Under the pieces are notes generated by a model. The model searched no databases and was not told the DNA's origin. It saw only the letters and a list, made by a program, of their open reading frames with translations. A stretch of DNA of 64,000 bases from Apteryx mantelli. Taxonomy: Eukaryota; Chordata; Aves; Apterygiformes; Apterygidae. Made by a program: the position numbers and the translations under genes. Shown piece after piece: positions 22,690 through 35,604 of this stretch; positions within the stretch are counted from its first letter, which is position 1, and each line of letters starts with the position of its first letter. The stretch covers positions 17,254,001 through 17,318,000 of the forward strand of contig NC_089994.1 of the NCBI RefSeq assembly GCF_036417845.1, written 5' to 3'.

Positions 22690-23300
22690 GTGAGCGTGTG
22701 GACTTGGGGGGCCGGAGTGGCCTGCCCTCATCCGCTGCCTTCCCTCCTGCTGTTTTTCACTGGCTGAAGAAAGCCAGCGTTGAGCCGCTTTCAGGTTCCC
22801 GGGGTGGCCCCGTGTCTTGGCGGGGGCTTTGCAAACTCCGAAGGAGAGCTCAAAAAGTTCCAGCGAGCAACGAATACGAAATGTCCCAGGGAACGTATCT
22901 AGCAGCATCTCTTTGAAATCTTTTTTTATTTTTTTGCCAAAACTAAATTTTGGGGCTCACTTTTATCCCAACCTCTTCTAACGCTGTGGGCTCGCGTAGC
23001 GGCCGCCGCTCCGTCTGAGCAAACGAGCGGTGACCGCAGCCGTGGCGGGTCGTTCCCCCGGCGAGACTCCTTGCCCCCTCCATGGAGGATTGCAGGTTTT
23101 TTGTGGAAGATGCTCAGCGCTGACCGGCTGCATGTCCGCAGGCCAGGTCGGATTCAGGCCTGGAGCTAGACGGTTGCCTTCCACCCCGTGCAGCTCCGTG
23201 GCAGATGCGGGGGAGGCGAGCGGCGAGGTCGGATCGCCGGCTGGTGCTGCTCCCCTCCTCCCTTGGGTATCAGCACAGTGACGTTCCTTCGCGTCTCCGG
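22690..23300. other. GC-rich intron spacer
   Basis: Nothing recognised. Confidence 0.5.
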
Positions 23301-23399
23301 CCGCGGGAAGTCCCGCTTCTTGCGTTTTGGTGAATTATCACAGGAGCTGCTGATACAAAACGACACATTTGAAATGCAAGGCTGGTGTTTGCAGGGATT

Positions 23400-23960
23400 G
23401 AAGGTGTTGGAGACCTGAAGGGTCCTGCTTGGTTTAAATGGGATTAATTTAGGGTTCAAAAGCAACGGTGTGTGCAAACAGAGCTCCTCCTCCGAGCCTT
23501 GAGATGGAGAATAGATCTGCTGCATGGTATCTTTATTAATAGCCTAGAAGATTCCCCTCTCAAATTGGGAAAGGAACATTAGAGGCATCCATTCCACCCA
23601 AAAAGGCTTGCTGAAGTTTCTCAGAACATTCTGTACCATCCTGCTCCTATTATAGAAAGATGTAATTCCCCAACTTGGGAGATAATAAGCAGGTATTGAC
23701 TTCTGCTGGGGTCATTATCAAGATTTATTCAGTCAATATGGCTTCTTGGGTCAATAAATCTTGAGGTTGATAAAGGAGGAATATATACTTGCCGACTTTA
23801 TTAAAAAGTTTTCCCCTTTCGTAACACTTTCCTGTGTATGTTGCAGTAGGATCTATGACTGAGTTCTCTTTAATTACTTCTTTTTGCGGTGCCCATTTTT
23901 CTGCAGCTCTTGGTACATCTTGCAGAGATAGCAAAAAGCAGGAGGGAGGCTGCAACCTTG
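23400..23960. promoter_or_regulatory. Candidate conserved non-coding element
   Basis: AT-rich unique DNA with the repeated words TCAAGATTTATTCAGTCAAT and TCAATAAATCTTGAGG. These two form an imperfect inverted pair (23719-23728 against 23756-23765). Low CpG. Confidence 0.4.
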
Positions 23961-23964
23961 TGTT

Positions 23965-24740
23965 GAGTCTGTTTTGCTCGGGATTGTTGCCTTTTTAGGC
24001 GCTCTGTGTGTTTTGCCTTGGCGATGGGTGGGTGGCTCGCCGGGGGAAGCGGTTCTGCGACGAAGCCGCTTGGCTCGCGCCGTCTGCGGCGCGTCGGCGA
24101 GCGGCGGGTCTGGGTCGCCTGGGGCTGCGCGTGGGGCTTGGGCTCCGCTGCAGCGAGAGAGGCAAAAATCCGGGCTCCTGTCCCAGCCCGATGTACGGAT
24201 GGTGGGACTGCGTCCCTCTCCCAGACTCGGACTGAGGAATCTCTGCAGTTCAGGGTGGAATAAAATAGCTATGGGTTGGAAATGGTCCTGGGGGCCGGGC
24301 GAGGAGGATCCGAGCGGGAAGCGCATCCGCGGGGCTTGGGCCGAGGAGGCTGCACCCTTTGCTGCATGTTGGGATCCCAAATGGGGACTAGCCGAAGCGG
24401 GTGGCGGACGGGAGCGTGCGCCTGCCTGCACGTGCCGGCTTCCTACTGCGGTCCGTCGTGACCCTGGGATTCGGCTCCTGGATTTGCCGTAGCCCCCGTC
24501 CGCAAGGCATCCGCCACAGGGATCTTCAGTAAAGTCTGGCCAAAAGGTTTAGGTAGCCTGGAAAGCCGAAGTGCTCGTTATTTACCGCAGTGCTTGTTAA
24601 TTAGCAGAGGTGTGTGGCTGCGGCAGCCCCGCTCCCGGGCTTGTCCCGGCCGGCGCGGGAGCGCGTCTGCCCCGCTCCCGTGGAGCAGGCGATCCTGAGC
24701 GCTGCCGACGAGGTTAATGGGAGATGGGAATCCCGCTACA
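23965..24740. other. GC-rich intron spacer
   Basis: Nothing recognised. Confidence 0.5.
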
Positions 24741-25240
24741 AGGGCAGGGTGTGATGGCAGGGTCGCTTTAACTTTATCTGTGTATTTAATTTTATTTATT
24801 TTGGCTGCGGCTCCCAAAGAGCTGTTTTGCAGAATTCCCGCAGTTGGCTTTTGTTCCCCCTTTGGCGCAGCGGAAAGGGGTAATTTCTCTTCAGTTGAGC
24901 TTCCCGATCTCCCGCACGCAAACACTCGCGCAGATGCACGCGCTGACGGCTTCTTGCAAAATGGTTTCGGGGCTCTTTTTTAATATGGCCTTGCCGTGTA
25001 ATTATTTTTTTGACTAGTTTGGTGTAACACTTAATGATTTCCCCAAAGCCGAAAGAGGACCCCAGAGTATTGATTTCGCTGCTGTTTTAAGTGACTTGCC
25101 GCTAACGCGTGGCTGTTTTAATATTAATTGGTTGGTGCGTGCGTGCTAGCGAGTTCTTCTGCAACGCGGATTTCTGAAAAAGTAAATAACCAATTTGAAC
25201 CCCGTGTAAATATTACCCTAGTGGGAGCCGCGCCGTGCGT
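24740..25240. other. Mixed AT/GC intron DNA
   Basis: AT patches at 24770-24800 and 24985-25200 (TTTAATATTAATTGG) may be regulatory. There is no gene. Confidence 0.3.
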
Positions 25241-25940
25241 CAGCCGCTCCGAGCGCACTGCCGTTGCCTTTGGTAACGCTCCTGCGGTTTTACACCGAAG
25301 TCGGGACCTCGGGCTGCCTTTGTTTGCCTCCGCCGGGATAACGTGATAACGCGTTACCTGGCGCTGGCGGCGAGGCTCGTCCTGGCCGCAGGGGACGCTT
25401 CTTCTCTATTAATCGTCCCACCCGTGGATGGAGCGAGCTGCGTTCGTCCGGGTTTTGCAAACATTGCTTAATCCCCGGGAGCCGGGTAATTATTACCCCT
25501 CTCTTCCCCCGTGTCCTCGGCGCGGGAAGGAGGCGACGTTCGGCCGCGGAGCCGGGAGACCCGGGCTCTCGGCCCCTGCGGCACGCTCGCTTCTCCGCCG
25601 GAGCCCAGCTCCCGTGTCCGTGCCCCAGCTCGTAATATCCCCCGAATCCCGGCAGTCGCGTGGCCGGGCTTTGGGGGATCCGAGGGCCGGCTGGAGCGCT
25701 GGGTGCCCATCAGGCAGCGATGGGGCTGTTGCAAGGATGTGGGGAGAAAACCGCTGTTTTTCCTTTCTGGCGGAGCGGGGACGGCGCGATGCAGCCGTCG
25801 GGCTTTGCTCTGGCACGTACCTGATTAGCAAAGACGCTGCCTTTCCCTGGGTTTCCGCAGCCGCTTCCTTTTTAATTTTCCGCCAGGAGCGCGCTGCGCA
25901 CAACGCGTCGGTAGCGGAGCCGGGGCCGCGGCGTCTCCCA
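25240..25940. other. GC-rich intron spacer
   Basis: Nothing recognised. Confidence 0.5.
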
Positions 25941-25944
25941 TTAC

Positions 25945-26630
25945 TGTACTCTTCTTTCAAATAAAAGCAGCTAATTAACATTATTCTTTAATTATTGCCT
26001 TTATCAACAAGGGGTCTGGTTTATACCAGCAGGATAGTCGCTTTGCCTTCCACTACCCAAGTGAATGCTTCAATTCCTGTTGCTTTTGAAATGAATTTGA
26101 TGTCATCTGCCTGTTGTCACTTAATGGGGACACTTGGGTAATGATTGCGCATTCTCACCCTGTTAGCAGCACTGCGAGCGTGTAATTTAGCCCCTTAGGC
26201 AACAGTACTTTTGAAATCTCTGGATAGTTTTGAACTCTCTGTTCTTAATTAAATATGCAATTTTTCACGGTAACCAGGTTAATTCTTTTGTGTTGTGTTG
26301 TAATACTGTTAGGAATTTTCATAGTTCTTATTAAACATTATTCAGGCATTGTGAATTCCATAATTAAAAAAAATGAAAAGAACAAAGCTTGATTCACTTC
26401 TTTCTTTTCCCTGGCTAATTTATCAAATGAATTTTGCAAATTTTTCTTTTTGTCCCCAGACAGTGTGCCAAGTGTTTTAAAGGGGAAGGATTTAATTGCT
26501 CTGTAGGGATTGGTTGGTTATGAAGGATTTGGCTGTTTGATTAGTAAACCCTATTGGGAATGGTTTAATGCTCCATGATCTTAAAAATTGTCTGATTGTG
26601 AGGCTCTCCAAGGATGTTTTCTCTTTGCGT
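25945..26630. promoter_or_regulatory. Candidate conserved non-coding element (strong by composition)
   Basis: About 680 bases of AT-rich, almost CpG-free unique sequence with sharp edges against CpG-rich DNA. It contains GCTAATTAACATTATTC, TTAATTAAATATGCAATTTT (POU-like) and CCATAATTAAAAAAAATG. This is the profile of vertebrate developmental enhancers. Confidence 0.5.
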
Positions 26631-26639
26631 TACGTACGG

Positions 26640-28060
26640 CGCCGGCTTCGCACAAGTGTGATTATGAGCTGGCGGGGAGGGAGCGGAGGGCTAGGTCGCG
26701 CTCCGCTCCGGATCGGCGCCCGAGGGGAGCCGCCGCTTCCCCTGCCGCGGCTGTTTGCCGGCGTCGCTGGAGGTCGAGCCGCCCGCACTCCGGGAACCGC
26801 AGCCGGATCCTGCACCCGGTCCGGCAGGTGAAACTGCTGTGACCTGCAGCAGAGACATCTCAAAGTCTGAAAACGCGTTTTCTTTTTCCCCCCTCTTGCA
26901 CGCAATCTTTCCAAAGGCCTTCCGAGCCGGATTCCTCTTCCAAGACCAGTTTACCAATACCTGCCTCGTAGCGTAACAAAATCATGCCGAATATCTGATT
27001 TAGCAAGAGGCCAAACCTGCCGCGTTCTCCGTGGCGCCGTGTCCGAATCGCTCCGGCGTTTCCGGAGACGGGCAGGAGCACGGAGGCACCGACGCTTCCC
27101 CGCGACGGGGGGGACCCGCGCTGGAGCCGAAGCCTTCCCTGAGCCTGTGCCGTCCCCGGAGCGGCCCGAGTGCCGCGGCCGCTCCGAAACGCAGAGCCGG
27201 GAGCCTGCAACTGAGGAGGCCTTTAAAAAGCAACGCAAAAACGCTCTGCTTGTGTCTTCTGTCCTCGTCTCGGGGCTGGCGGAGACGGTGCCGCGTTGTC
27301 AGTGCTTGGGTCCTGCTGCTTTTTGTCCCCCTTCCCCTGCACCCCTAGCAGGGTGCCAAGCCCCGAGTCCTCCCTGAAACTGAGCTTCGGATCCAGAATT
27401 GATGAAGGCCGCGTCTTTGCGCCGATGTCAGCGGGCTTTGGAACGGGCCCTTGGCTTCCATTTCTTTGTGGCGTAACGGGGGAGAACGGGGCTTTTTCAG
27501 CTCCCTGCTGGGAGGGGAGTTAGGGATTCGCTCGTCCCTGCGAGATGCTGCTGTCGCGAAGTGCCACGCTCCGGCTTGTTGGACTTAACGTGGCGGGGGA
27601 AAAAGTCAATATCTAGTATTTCTCCTGTGCTGTTGATAATGCTGCAACGCTCCTTTCAAATATCCGAGTTCCCAGATAAAACAAATGCTTTACCTGAGTG
27701 CCCTAATTGCACAAGGGGGTGAAATGCCCAGATCCAGGAGGCTGCAGGAGAAAAACGGCATTTTCCGGCTCCGCTGCTGCAAGCGGAGTTGCCTCATTGC
27801 CGCTTTAGGCGAGGAAGAGACGGGGCGCCGGAGAGGGGCGGGAGGGTGCGGGGCTGGTTTGGGCCACGAGGCTTTCGGAGGTTCCCGGCGCTGAGGGTCG
27901 GGTCGGGTCTCGTTCCTCTTCCGCCCGGCATCTCCGCGGGATGCGCGCGGGGTGTCCCTCGGAGATGCCGCTCGCCGTGACGCTGCGGCCCAGACAGGAT
28001 CAATAGCGGCAGGTCTGAGGGGGCTCCCGAGGGGTTGTTTCGGCTTTAAGGAGAGGTCAG
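26640..28060. other. GC-rich intron spacer
   Basis: CpG-dense, with a short AT patch near 27600-27700. Nothing recognised. Confidence 0.5.
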
Positions 28061-28775
28061 AGAGCCATCCAACTTATAAATATGTTATTATTTCAGAGGA
28101 AGAGTCGCTGTCGTCTTTGAGCTTGGCTTACGTGGCGCCAACCTTTTCCCCCGTCTAGCTCGAGCCTCTCGCCGCCGGCGCGCTCGGCGGCCGGGGGACA
28201 CCGGCTGCGGCGGGGCAGTCGAAGCAGGAGGTCAGCAGCAGGGCCCTGAAGTGGGGGCGGAAAATAAAACACCCAACGGTTCTGGGGAAGGGGGTCTTTC
28301 CCCTGAAAAGCAGAGAAAACGGCACGCGAGGCCGCCCCCGTTGCGTGTGTTGGGCTGGAAACCCGTATGAAGGCGTTGCTTTGGGAGGTCTGGGGAGCAA
28401 AGCGCTGCTGGCCGAGGAGCCCGGCTGCACCCCAGTTTCCCCGCTCTTTGCATTTTTGCATTTGATCCAGCACCAGCCTGGCTGCGCCTAAAGCGGCGAT
28501 GCAAAACGTTTGCTCTCCCAGCCTCTCCTTTCTGCGAGCTCTGCCAGCGCCGGAGGCTGCCGGCGCGGAAGGGAGGCCGGCGGCGGGAGGAGGCTCCTCC
28601 AGCGCCGCGGCCGCAAAGTCCCTTTTGCAGAAGGCCCGGCCGTCGGAGAGGTAATGTATTTGCAGCCGTGACACCGGGCGGCGGCGTGTCACGCGCGGCC
28701 TCCCTGGGGACCCGCGGGGCGCTCGTGGCGGCTCGAACCCGCCGAGGCGCCGGCCGGGGCGTAAAATCCATCAGG
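28060..28775. other. Short AT patch, then GC-rich spacer
   Basis: AT at 28070-28100; the rest is CpG-rich with no feature. Confidence 0.4.
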
Positions 28776-28779
28776 CTGG

Positions 28780-29270
28780 CGATATTGCTCTTGGACTCCT
28801 GAATAATTTACGGCTGCAGAGCCCAGCCAGGTTCGGGTCAGTGGGGTTCATGGGTTAATAACAGGTTTGGTTTTTGTTGTCAGCAGCTGCCTTGATAACA
28901 TATGAAAGAATCCTATTCTGTTGATTAGATTTTTGAAATGGATCAATTTTTAATCAGCAGAACATCTGACTCACTCGATAAGAGTAGCATTGTGCAGACA
29001 GGATGGAGGCTCTCTTTATTTACAGGATTGTTTGTTTTTACTAATACGCAAATCCTTGCCGGGGCCGGAGCCTGCCCCCTCCTCCCTTCTCCTCGTCTCC
29101 CCCAAAATAAATTGGCTGGATTACCGCCAGCTTCGCAGCGGCCATTTGATTCATCTGCTGATTAGTTAGTAAATCCATGATTCTCCTTAAGAGATAAGAG
29201 TACGCGCTAAAGGCTTGATTTAGCTATCTGTTGCTATTGATGGGGAAATATTTACTCGCCGATGGCAGAA
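28780..29270. promoter_or_regulatory. Candidate conserved non-coding element
   Basis: AT-rich unique DNA (GGGTTAATAACAGGTTTGG, GATCAATTTTTAATCAGCAG, GCTGATTAGTTAGTAAATCC). A CpG-richer gap lies at 29050-29100. Confidence 0.45.
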
Positions 29271-29569
29271 TTTTGCCGAAGGTCTGTGAAACGGCAGGCG
29301 GGCTCGCGCCGGGGCCCCGCGGACGGGACCGAGGCCCCACGGTGCCGGAGAGCCGCTTGTCCCCGTGCAGCGGGTGCAGGGGTGCACGTGGCAGCCGGAG
29401 GCGCCCCGTGGCCATTACCATGGCCAGTCTCATCGTCACCCTTAGTTCTAACAGAGCTACCTGTCTGTTAGGAGCCAAATAAATACTGGGTGCGGAGATG
29501 GACAGATGCTATTTTTGTGTCTTCTTTTCCTGAGGACTTGGGGCACCAAAAGGCTCCCCCAAACTTGAC

Positions 29570-30035
29570 GCGCAGCATTGCATCTTAATAGCTGCCTGCG
29601 CTTCTTTTTGCAGAGACATGCACAAAATAAATTTTCTCCTAAGTGGAATTTGGCGTGTCAAAATCTTACCCTGCAGCGAGCATTAACAGCTGAGATAATA
29701 GAACTCCTGGAAAATTAAACTCAGCTTCCCTCCCTCTCTTTTAATAACAGAAAAGGTAAAAGTCTCATAAATACAACTTTGCGAATAGTGTCACTAGATT
29801 AAAGATTACTTTGCGGTTGCTCGGCGGGTGCTGATGGATCACTTGGGAAGGTCTCTTGCTGGCAGATATTGATATAGATAAGAAGTTGGTCTTAATGGTA
29901 ATTTGCATAGTTTTGCCTTGGGTGCTTTGAGATTTCGCTTTTAAAACTTGTGCCTTCTGGCAGTCCCCTTAACCTAAATAAATATTTTCCCCCTTGCCAC
30001 AGATTAATTAAGATCACAGCTATGTGGGGCCTTGC
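29570..30035. promoter_or_regulatory. Candidate conserved non-coding element with a perfect octamer
   Basis: AT-rich and CpG-poor. It includes a perfect POU octamer ATTTGCAT at 29901-29908 and repeated GATATTGATATAGATAAG words near 29865. Confidence 0.45.
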
Positions 30036-30041
30036 TGCTGG

Positions 30042-30105
30042 CCGTATGTATGTATGTATGTGTGTGTATATATGTGTGTGTGTGCGCATGTGTGTTTTTT
30101 TTTCT
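30042..30105. repeat. (GTAT)n/(GT)n microsatellite
   Basis: GTATGTATGTATGTATG passes into GTGTGTGT runs. Confidence 0.9.
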
Positions 30106-30423
30106 TAAGATTTGCCTTGCCTCTTATTTAAAAATGCTGGAAAGCACTTATTCCCCCTCGTGCTGTCCCAGAGGATCGCCAGACCCAGGTGCTGACGTGC
30201 CGCGGGTGTAGTGCATGTGCTGGGATGAGCTGGCCTGGGGCACGCGCGGGAGCCCTCCTCGGAAAGGGATTTCTCTTGCAGACTCTTCCTAGCGAGCCCT
30301 TGAAAACCGCTGCAGCCGAAGAAGGGGCTTCCTGGCTGCTCGGGAAATAGGGAATCACGTGAGCTCCTCTGGAGCGAGGAGACTCGAATGAATGAGAGCT
30401 TTAATGTATTGCAGTGCTTTATG

Positions 30424-30478
30424 CACACACATATGGTGTCGTGTATATACATATACACACACACACATGCATATATGA
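30424..30478. repeat. (CA)n/(TA)n microsatellite
   Basis: CACACACA with ATATAC words. It is complementary in sense to the (GT)n tract about 330 bases upstream. Confidence 0.9.
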
Positions 30479-30664
30479 GCCCAGTGTTATCTCGGTGCAG
30501 CTCCTGGCCACGTGCTCGGGGCAGGCTGAGCTTCTCGGCCCGCCGTGCTTTCCCCGATGCCTCCGGGAAGCCCTTCAATATTCCCAGCGTGGTCGCGGTA
30601 CCTAAGCAGCGACTGGGTAGGGTTTGCGGCAGGGTGAGTAGAGAGCTCCTGCGCAAAACACTAT

Positions 30665-31110
30665 AGCGTCCAACGCTATTACAGCAGCGTAAGCCCAAGG
30701 GTTCATTTATATAACCTGGAAATAACACTGCAGGAAATGGGCAGTTTGCTAATAGCCACAGTAATAGCTTATAGACTCTCGCGCCCATCAGCAGGAACGG
30801 GCGATGTATCGGTTTCTGCTAAAAACATTAGCAACATCAGAAGTTAAATATGCATATTATATCATCCCTGGCAGTTTTATTTTCAGGAGAGCAATGGGTG
30901 TCACAAGTTCATGACTTTAAAATTAAGTTTATTTCTGTGATGGAAAATGTGCTTATCTGTTGAGCATCTCCTGGTTATTTTCTGAGATGAGTGGAAAGAA
31001 AAACATTTTTACAATGAATAGAGGGGCAGCTGACCTGAATTTTTTTAATAACCGGCGCTTAGGAAGTATTGATTGAGATGAGCAGCGTTCAGCGTCTTTT
31101 GTAACGTAAT
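30665..31110. promoter_or_regulatory. Candidate conserved non-coding element
   Basis: AT-rich unique DNA with AAATATGCATATTATATC, whose ATATGCATAT is a 10-base palindrome at 30848-30857. Also TGCTAATAGCCACAGTAATA and TTAATAACCGGCGC. Confidence 0.45.
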
Positions 31111-31114
31111 GAGG

Positions 31115-32100
31115 AACCGTCCAGTTCCTATGCTCGAGCAAGGCGGCCGCCTTCTCTGGCTGCCCAGCGCTGGGTCTGGAGGACGGGAGAGGTTTTGACC
31201 CGAGGAATTGGATCGCTGGCGGTTCCTCCTTGATGCTCCCACCAGGGCCTGGTCCCCGCTGCAAGCGTTTTGGAGGTGAAGCTCACCCTTGTGCTGGCAT
31301 CGCTTTATTCGCTTTGTTATTCCCCATTACACTTGTGGCACAGCCGCTAGGCTCGGCAAGAGGAGAGCTCAGGTGTTGGAGATCCCAGCGCAGAGCAGCC
31401 GCTGTTTCGGCAGAGGGCTTCTCCCTGCCCGCAGAGGTGGTTTTCCCTGCTCGCTGGTGATGGCGGTGTCCACCTCGGCCCTGGTAATTTATTAACTCTC
31501 AAAATCGCCTTTGTGTTTAACAACTAAATAAGTAAATGAATCACTGCTCAGTCCCTGCGTTTCAGAGTCATTGCTGCAGACATGAATGACCCCAAAATGA
31601 GTTGTCACTGGTGCTGTTGACCCCGCAGGGCTGGGGCTGGGTGAGCTGAGCTCCTGCGCGCAAGATGAGCAAATTGCACTCGCGGTATTAGAAATCTTTT
31701 GCTCCTTAATTTGCAGTTTAAGGGAATGAAAGGATGTTGCTCCGTTGTCGCTCGGGGTTAATTTGGGTCTGTGAATTTGCGCTGTTTGACTTTGCTCGTG
31801 GCAGAGTCCCAGGGCTGGCAGGTACAGCCGCTTGTGTCGCTCGAAGGCTGCACTGATCTGATCTGGAGCTGTCGAGACAAGCACAGGAGCCTGTCCTCCT
31901 CCGCCCCCGATCGTTTAGCCGCTCTCGCAGGTACGCGCCTCCTTTGGTTTGAGCATCACAGGGTGTTCGAGTGTTTTAGGGGTGGCCTTAGGGGACACTC
32001 GGGTAACGTAGTGGCCGAAATATCTTCTATCTATCCATTGCTTTCCTTCGTATTGAAGAAAATCCCTTTCTGCCACTGTGTTTTTTTGGCTAATAAATGA
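31115..32100. other. Mixed intron DNA
   Basis: AT patches at 31490-31560 and 31690-31790 alternate with GC-rich DNA. No gene. Confidence 0.35.
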
Positions 32101-32104
32101 AAAT

Positions 32105-32610
32105 AAGAGCCCAGCATCTCTTTAAATAAAGAGCAGATGGAGCCTCCTGAGCGCTAGCGTAGTCCTGGCTCGGGCAGCGAGTGCCGGAGCCCTGAGCTTG
32201 CAGGCGCAACGTGCAGCGAGCGCGCACCCCGCTGTCTGCCCGCGGCCCCGTTATTGGGCAGGCGGCGGACCCGCGGGAGCCCTCCGCTTAACACCCGCGC
32301 CGCGGCGGTGTCGGGTCCGGATTGCAAAACTGCAAGGACGTTTTCAGGAGACGCCTTGCCGGGGGGGCTCCGTCTCCGCGGTAGAGGCGAGATGAGGCGC
32401 TCGTCCCCCGTCCTCCCTTTCGGCGCGCGGTGGTTGCGGTCGTGCAGCTAAATCCTCCGCAAGCTGCTTTGAAAAGCACTTTTGGGCCCCGACGGGTTGT
32501 AACTCCTTGCTGCGGGCCTGAGCCTGCGAGGTGCTGAGTGCCTCGTAGCTGCCGTCGGCTCTGCTGGCTCGGCCAGGTGCTCCGCATCCCTCCCGGCGTC
32601 GGAGCTTCGC
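32105..32610. other. GC-rich intron spacer
   Basis: Nothing recognised. Confidence 0.5.
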
Positions 32611-32614
32611 GAAG

Positions 32615-33440
32615 AGCTAATAAGCAATCTGAGGAGCCGCGCTTTTTACTGTTATAACTGGCATGGGGTTTTTTGGTGACAAATACTTTATAATGGATAA
32701 TCCCAGTCTGCTACTTTAAAAAGCTATAAAAGAAAATAGCGCAAGTGCTGGCTGCTGAGTTTGCCTGTAGCCGGTTGTTCCCGATCTCAGTAGTTAATAT
32801 TGCCTGATGTACAGCCGTGGCACGTCTTGCCAAAAAGTTTTGGGCTGCGGAAGCCTTTGCAGGAGGCCTGGAGCAAAACCACCGTCTTTCTCCATTTTGT
32901 GTCTGAAAGGCAATGCTGTCTAGAAACCGTGGTGTTTTCTTCCCATCACCCACACTGATTTCTCATTGAAATGCCCTATTTTTTAAAGCGGCCACAATTG
33001 ATAATTTAGCTTGGGATAAAGCAACCTTAGAGCTTTTATTTCTCAGAGGCCAAACATTGATGTTGTGTGAAATGGGAGCTTTGAGAAGGCTTTGTATGGA
33101 ACTTAGCTTCCTGAAAAATTTATTTGCTGCGACTGTGATCTGCAGGAGCGAATTGATGTTTATCTATAGTAGTTCTTGCCAGAAAAAAAAATGCATAACT
33201 GCACTTTCTTTGGAAGCCCTGAAAGGCCTTTTAAATAAGTGTCTAATAGTAGGCTCTCAATAGCAAACAGCCAGCTTGATAGACAGTATACAGTATATTA
33301 TTAACTATAAGCAGGCTTAATCTTTTTCTCATGTTTTAGAGAATGCTTTGTAACCTTGTGGCCAAAGAATTCATGATCGCCAGGTAGCTGAAGCTAAGCA
33401 AAATTATACCGGCTGTTACTGCTGAGAGATCGATAATGCC
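32615..33440. promoter_or_regulatory. Candidate conserved non-coding block
   Basis: About 800 bases of AT-rich DNA, including AATACTTTATAATGGATAAT, AATTGATAATTTAGC and GACAGTATACAGTATATTAT. The word TATACAGTATATT (33287-33299) recurs at 41807. Confidence 0.4.
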
Positions 33441-33444
33441 GGGA

Positions 33445-34165
33445 AGCACACGAGGCACGAACTCCTCTCTGCAGGCAGGATCCTCGCGCTTGCTCCGGCC
33501 CTTCCCGGGATGCTGCAGCCGCTCGCACGGGTGCTGGCAGCAGGGAGCAGCCGGAGGCTTTTCCCCCCGGTGCAGGTGACACGTGCTGCTGGCAGAGCTG
33601 CCGGACGGAGACCCCCATCGCCGCGGCCTCTGTCCTCTCGGGGCAGCGCTGGCAGCAGAGGGACGCCCCGTAACCTGCTCGGATGCTCGGCCTCCGTGCT
33701 GCAAGGTTTGATCCCTCCGAGCTGGGCTGAGCCGTCGGCAGCCTGGGGGGTTTAGATGGGAAGAGCGTGGGCCATTTGCACTGGCAGTGTGGGTCTCCGA
33801 GGGGCCCGACGTCCCTCGCTGGGGAGCTGGCGGCATCCCGAGGTGTTCACGGCACCGCGTTTCCCCCTCGTCTTGCGACTTCCCTCGCTGAGCTGCGGAG
33901 CGGGGATTCCCGCGCTGGCCAGCCGAGAGCTGCGCGAGCTGCTGACAGCGGCAGCCGGTCTCATCCAAGCGCGTTTCCCACGGCTCTTGCTGGGCGCTCC
34001 GGGCTCGGCGAGTGGCCGGCTGCTCCGGGTTGGCGGCGGCTCCGCCTGGGTGCTCAGCTGCGGCATGTCCCGCAGCTCCCTGCCTCCGCTGCGCGGCCGC
34101 GTGCTGCGGTACTGCTCAGAGAGGAAGAAGGACGGGTCCTTTGCAAAGACCTGAGACTTGAGCTA
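33445..34165. other. GC-rich intron spacer
   Basis: Nothing recognised. Confidence 0.5.
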
Positions 34166-35600
34166 CACGGCTTGGATTTAAGGAACGTGCCAGTACGATG
34201 GTCGCTTCTCTGGAAAGGAATGCTCTGGTGATTTTATTTCTTGTTCTATTTTGCATTTGTCACGCGGGAGCTGGCAGTCCTGCCCTTGTCGTCCTCGCGC
34301 TGCAGCACCCGTCGCTGGCGGATCTGAGCTCTCCGGTGGTTTTGAAGCGCTGAGTTCCAGCCTCCGCGTCTGTGAAAATGAAAACGTGTCTCAGGAGCAT
34401 CTATACAATCCAGAAGACAAATTAAAAAAAATGCAGAGTTAACGACATAAATATCTGCTGATTCCAAACTCATCTCTTGAGCTTGCGAAGCTCAAGGTGG
34501 GCAAGACTAAGGGGAGTTGCGGATTTTCATCTTGAGCTCTCCCAACTCAGCTGGGAGCAGCAAACCCGCTCCGTTACGCAAAACAAGCTTCCGTTGCACA
34601 GAGGGCTCCGCCACCGGAGCCGCCGTCAGCCCCGCCACCGCCCTCTCGGGGACTGTTGTGTTAAACCCTGCCCGTCTCTTGCACGAAGGCTGGTCTCGCG
34701 TCCAGGCCCCTGGGTCGGGGCCGTGGGTGGCCTTCTCCAGGGCACGCGTGGGAAGCAGTGCCGCAGATGGAGCGGACCATAAGGAGCGGGAAAACACCAC
34801 CTGAGTGCTTGCCGTGATGTCTCAATTACCAAAATGTCCTCGGGCTGCTGGGAGCAGTTGTGTTTCTCTTGCATTTGACATCAGCTCATCCAACTTTCTT
34901 CTTGCGTAGTCTTCTGTTTCCCTGACAAAAATGTAAATCGCTTCCTTTGGTTTTTCTACCTTGTTTGCTCTTAAATTTTATTTTAAACTGCAGTTCGAGT
35001 GACGGCTGCAGTCCTGCCTGGCTGCAGGTGCCCCGCTGTTAGAAGTGGCGTTCCCGAGCGTGTCGGCAATGCCAATCGTGGCAGCCAAATCCAGCTCCCG
35101 CGTCTGGGGTGGTGGGATTGGACCTGATGGCCCGAGACCAGCTTTGGATGCCCACCTGAGGTCCCCATCAGCGTACTGACGGAGGCAGCAGCTGCCTGCA
35201 AACAGGGCAGAGTCCGGCCCCAGGGCATTGGTGGGACGCGAAGCAGGATCGAAGGAAGGTCGCTTGTCTTCTCTCTGCTGGATGTGGCAAAAAGTAGCTC
35301 CTATGGGTCTTGCGAGCTCTGGGAGGTGGTTGCACCTCCTGGCTTTGCAGGGAGCCCCGCCACGAGCCCACGTGGTTCCTCGGGCCGTGCGTGCTTGTGT
35401 CCCCTGGTTTTGTTTGCTGGCGAGCGATATTTGCCCCAACGCGAGGGCACTAATGGGGCGTCCCACCCCCAGGAGCAGAGCTCTTAATTTAGAGGCCTTG
35501 GTTTTGGCAACCACTGGGGGAACTCTTGGCCGCATGCTTTTTAGTGACCTAATTTGCAGTTGTTTTTTCCGCTTTGCCTGCCTGCGCTATATTGGCTCCT
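34165..35600. other. Mixed intron DNA, nothing firm
   Basis: AT patches at 34400-34470 and 34890-34990; the remainder is GC-rich. Confidence 0.4.
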
Positions 35601-35604
35601 CGGA

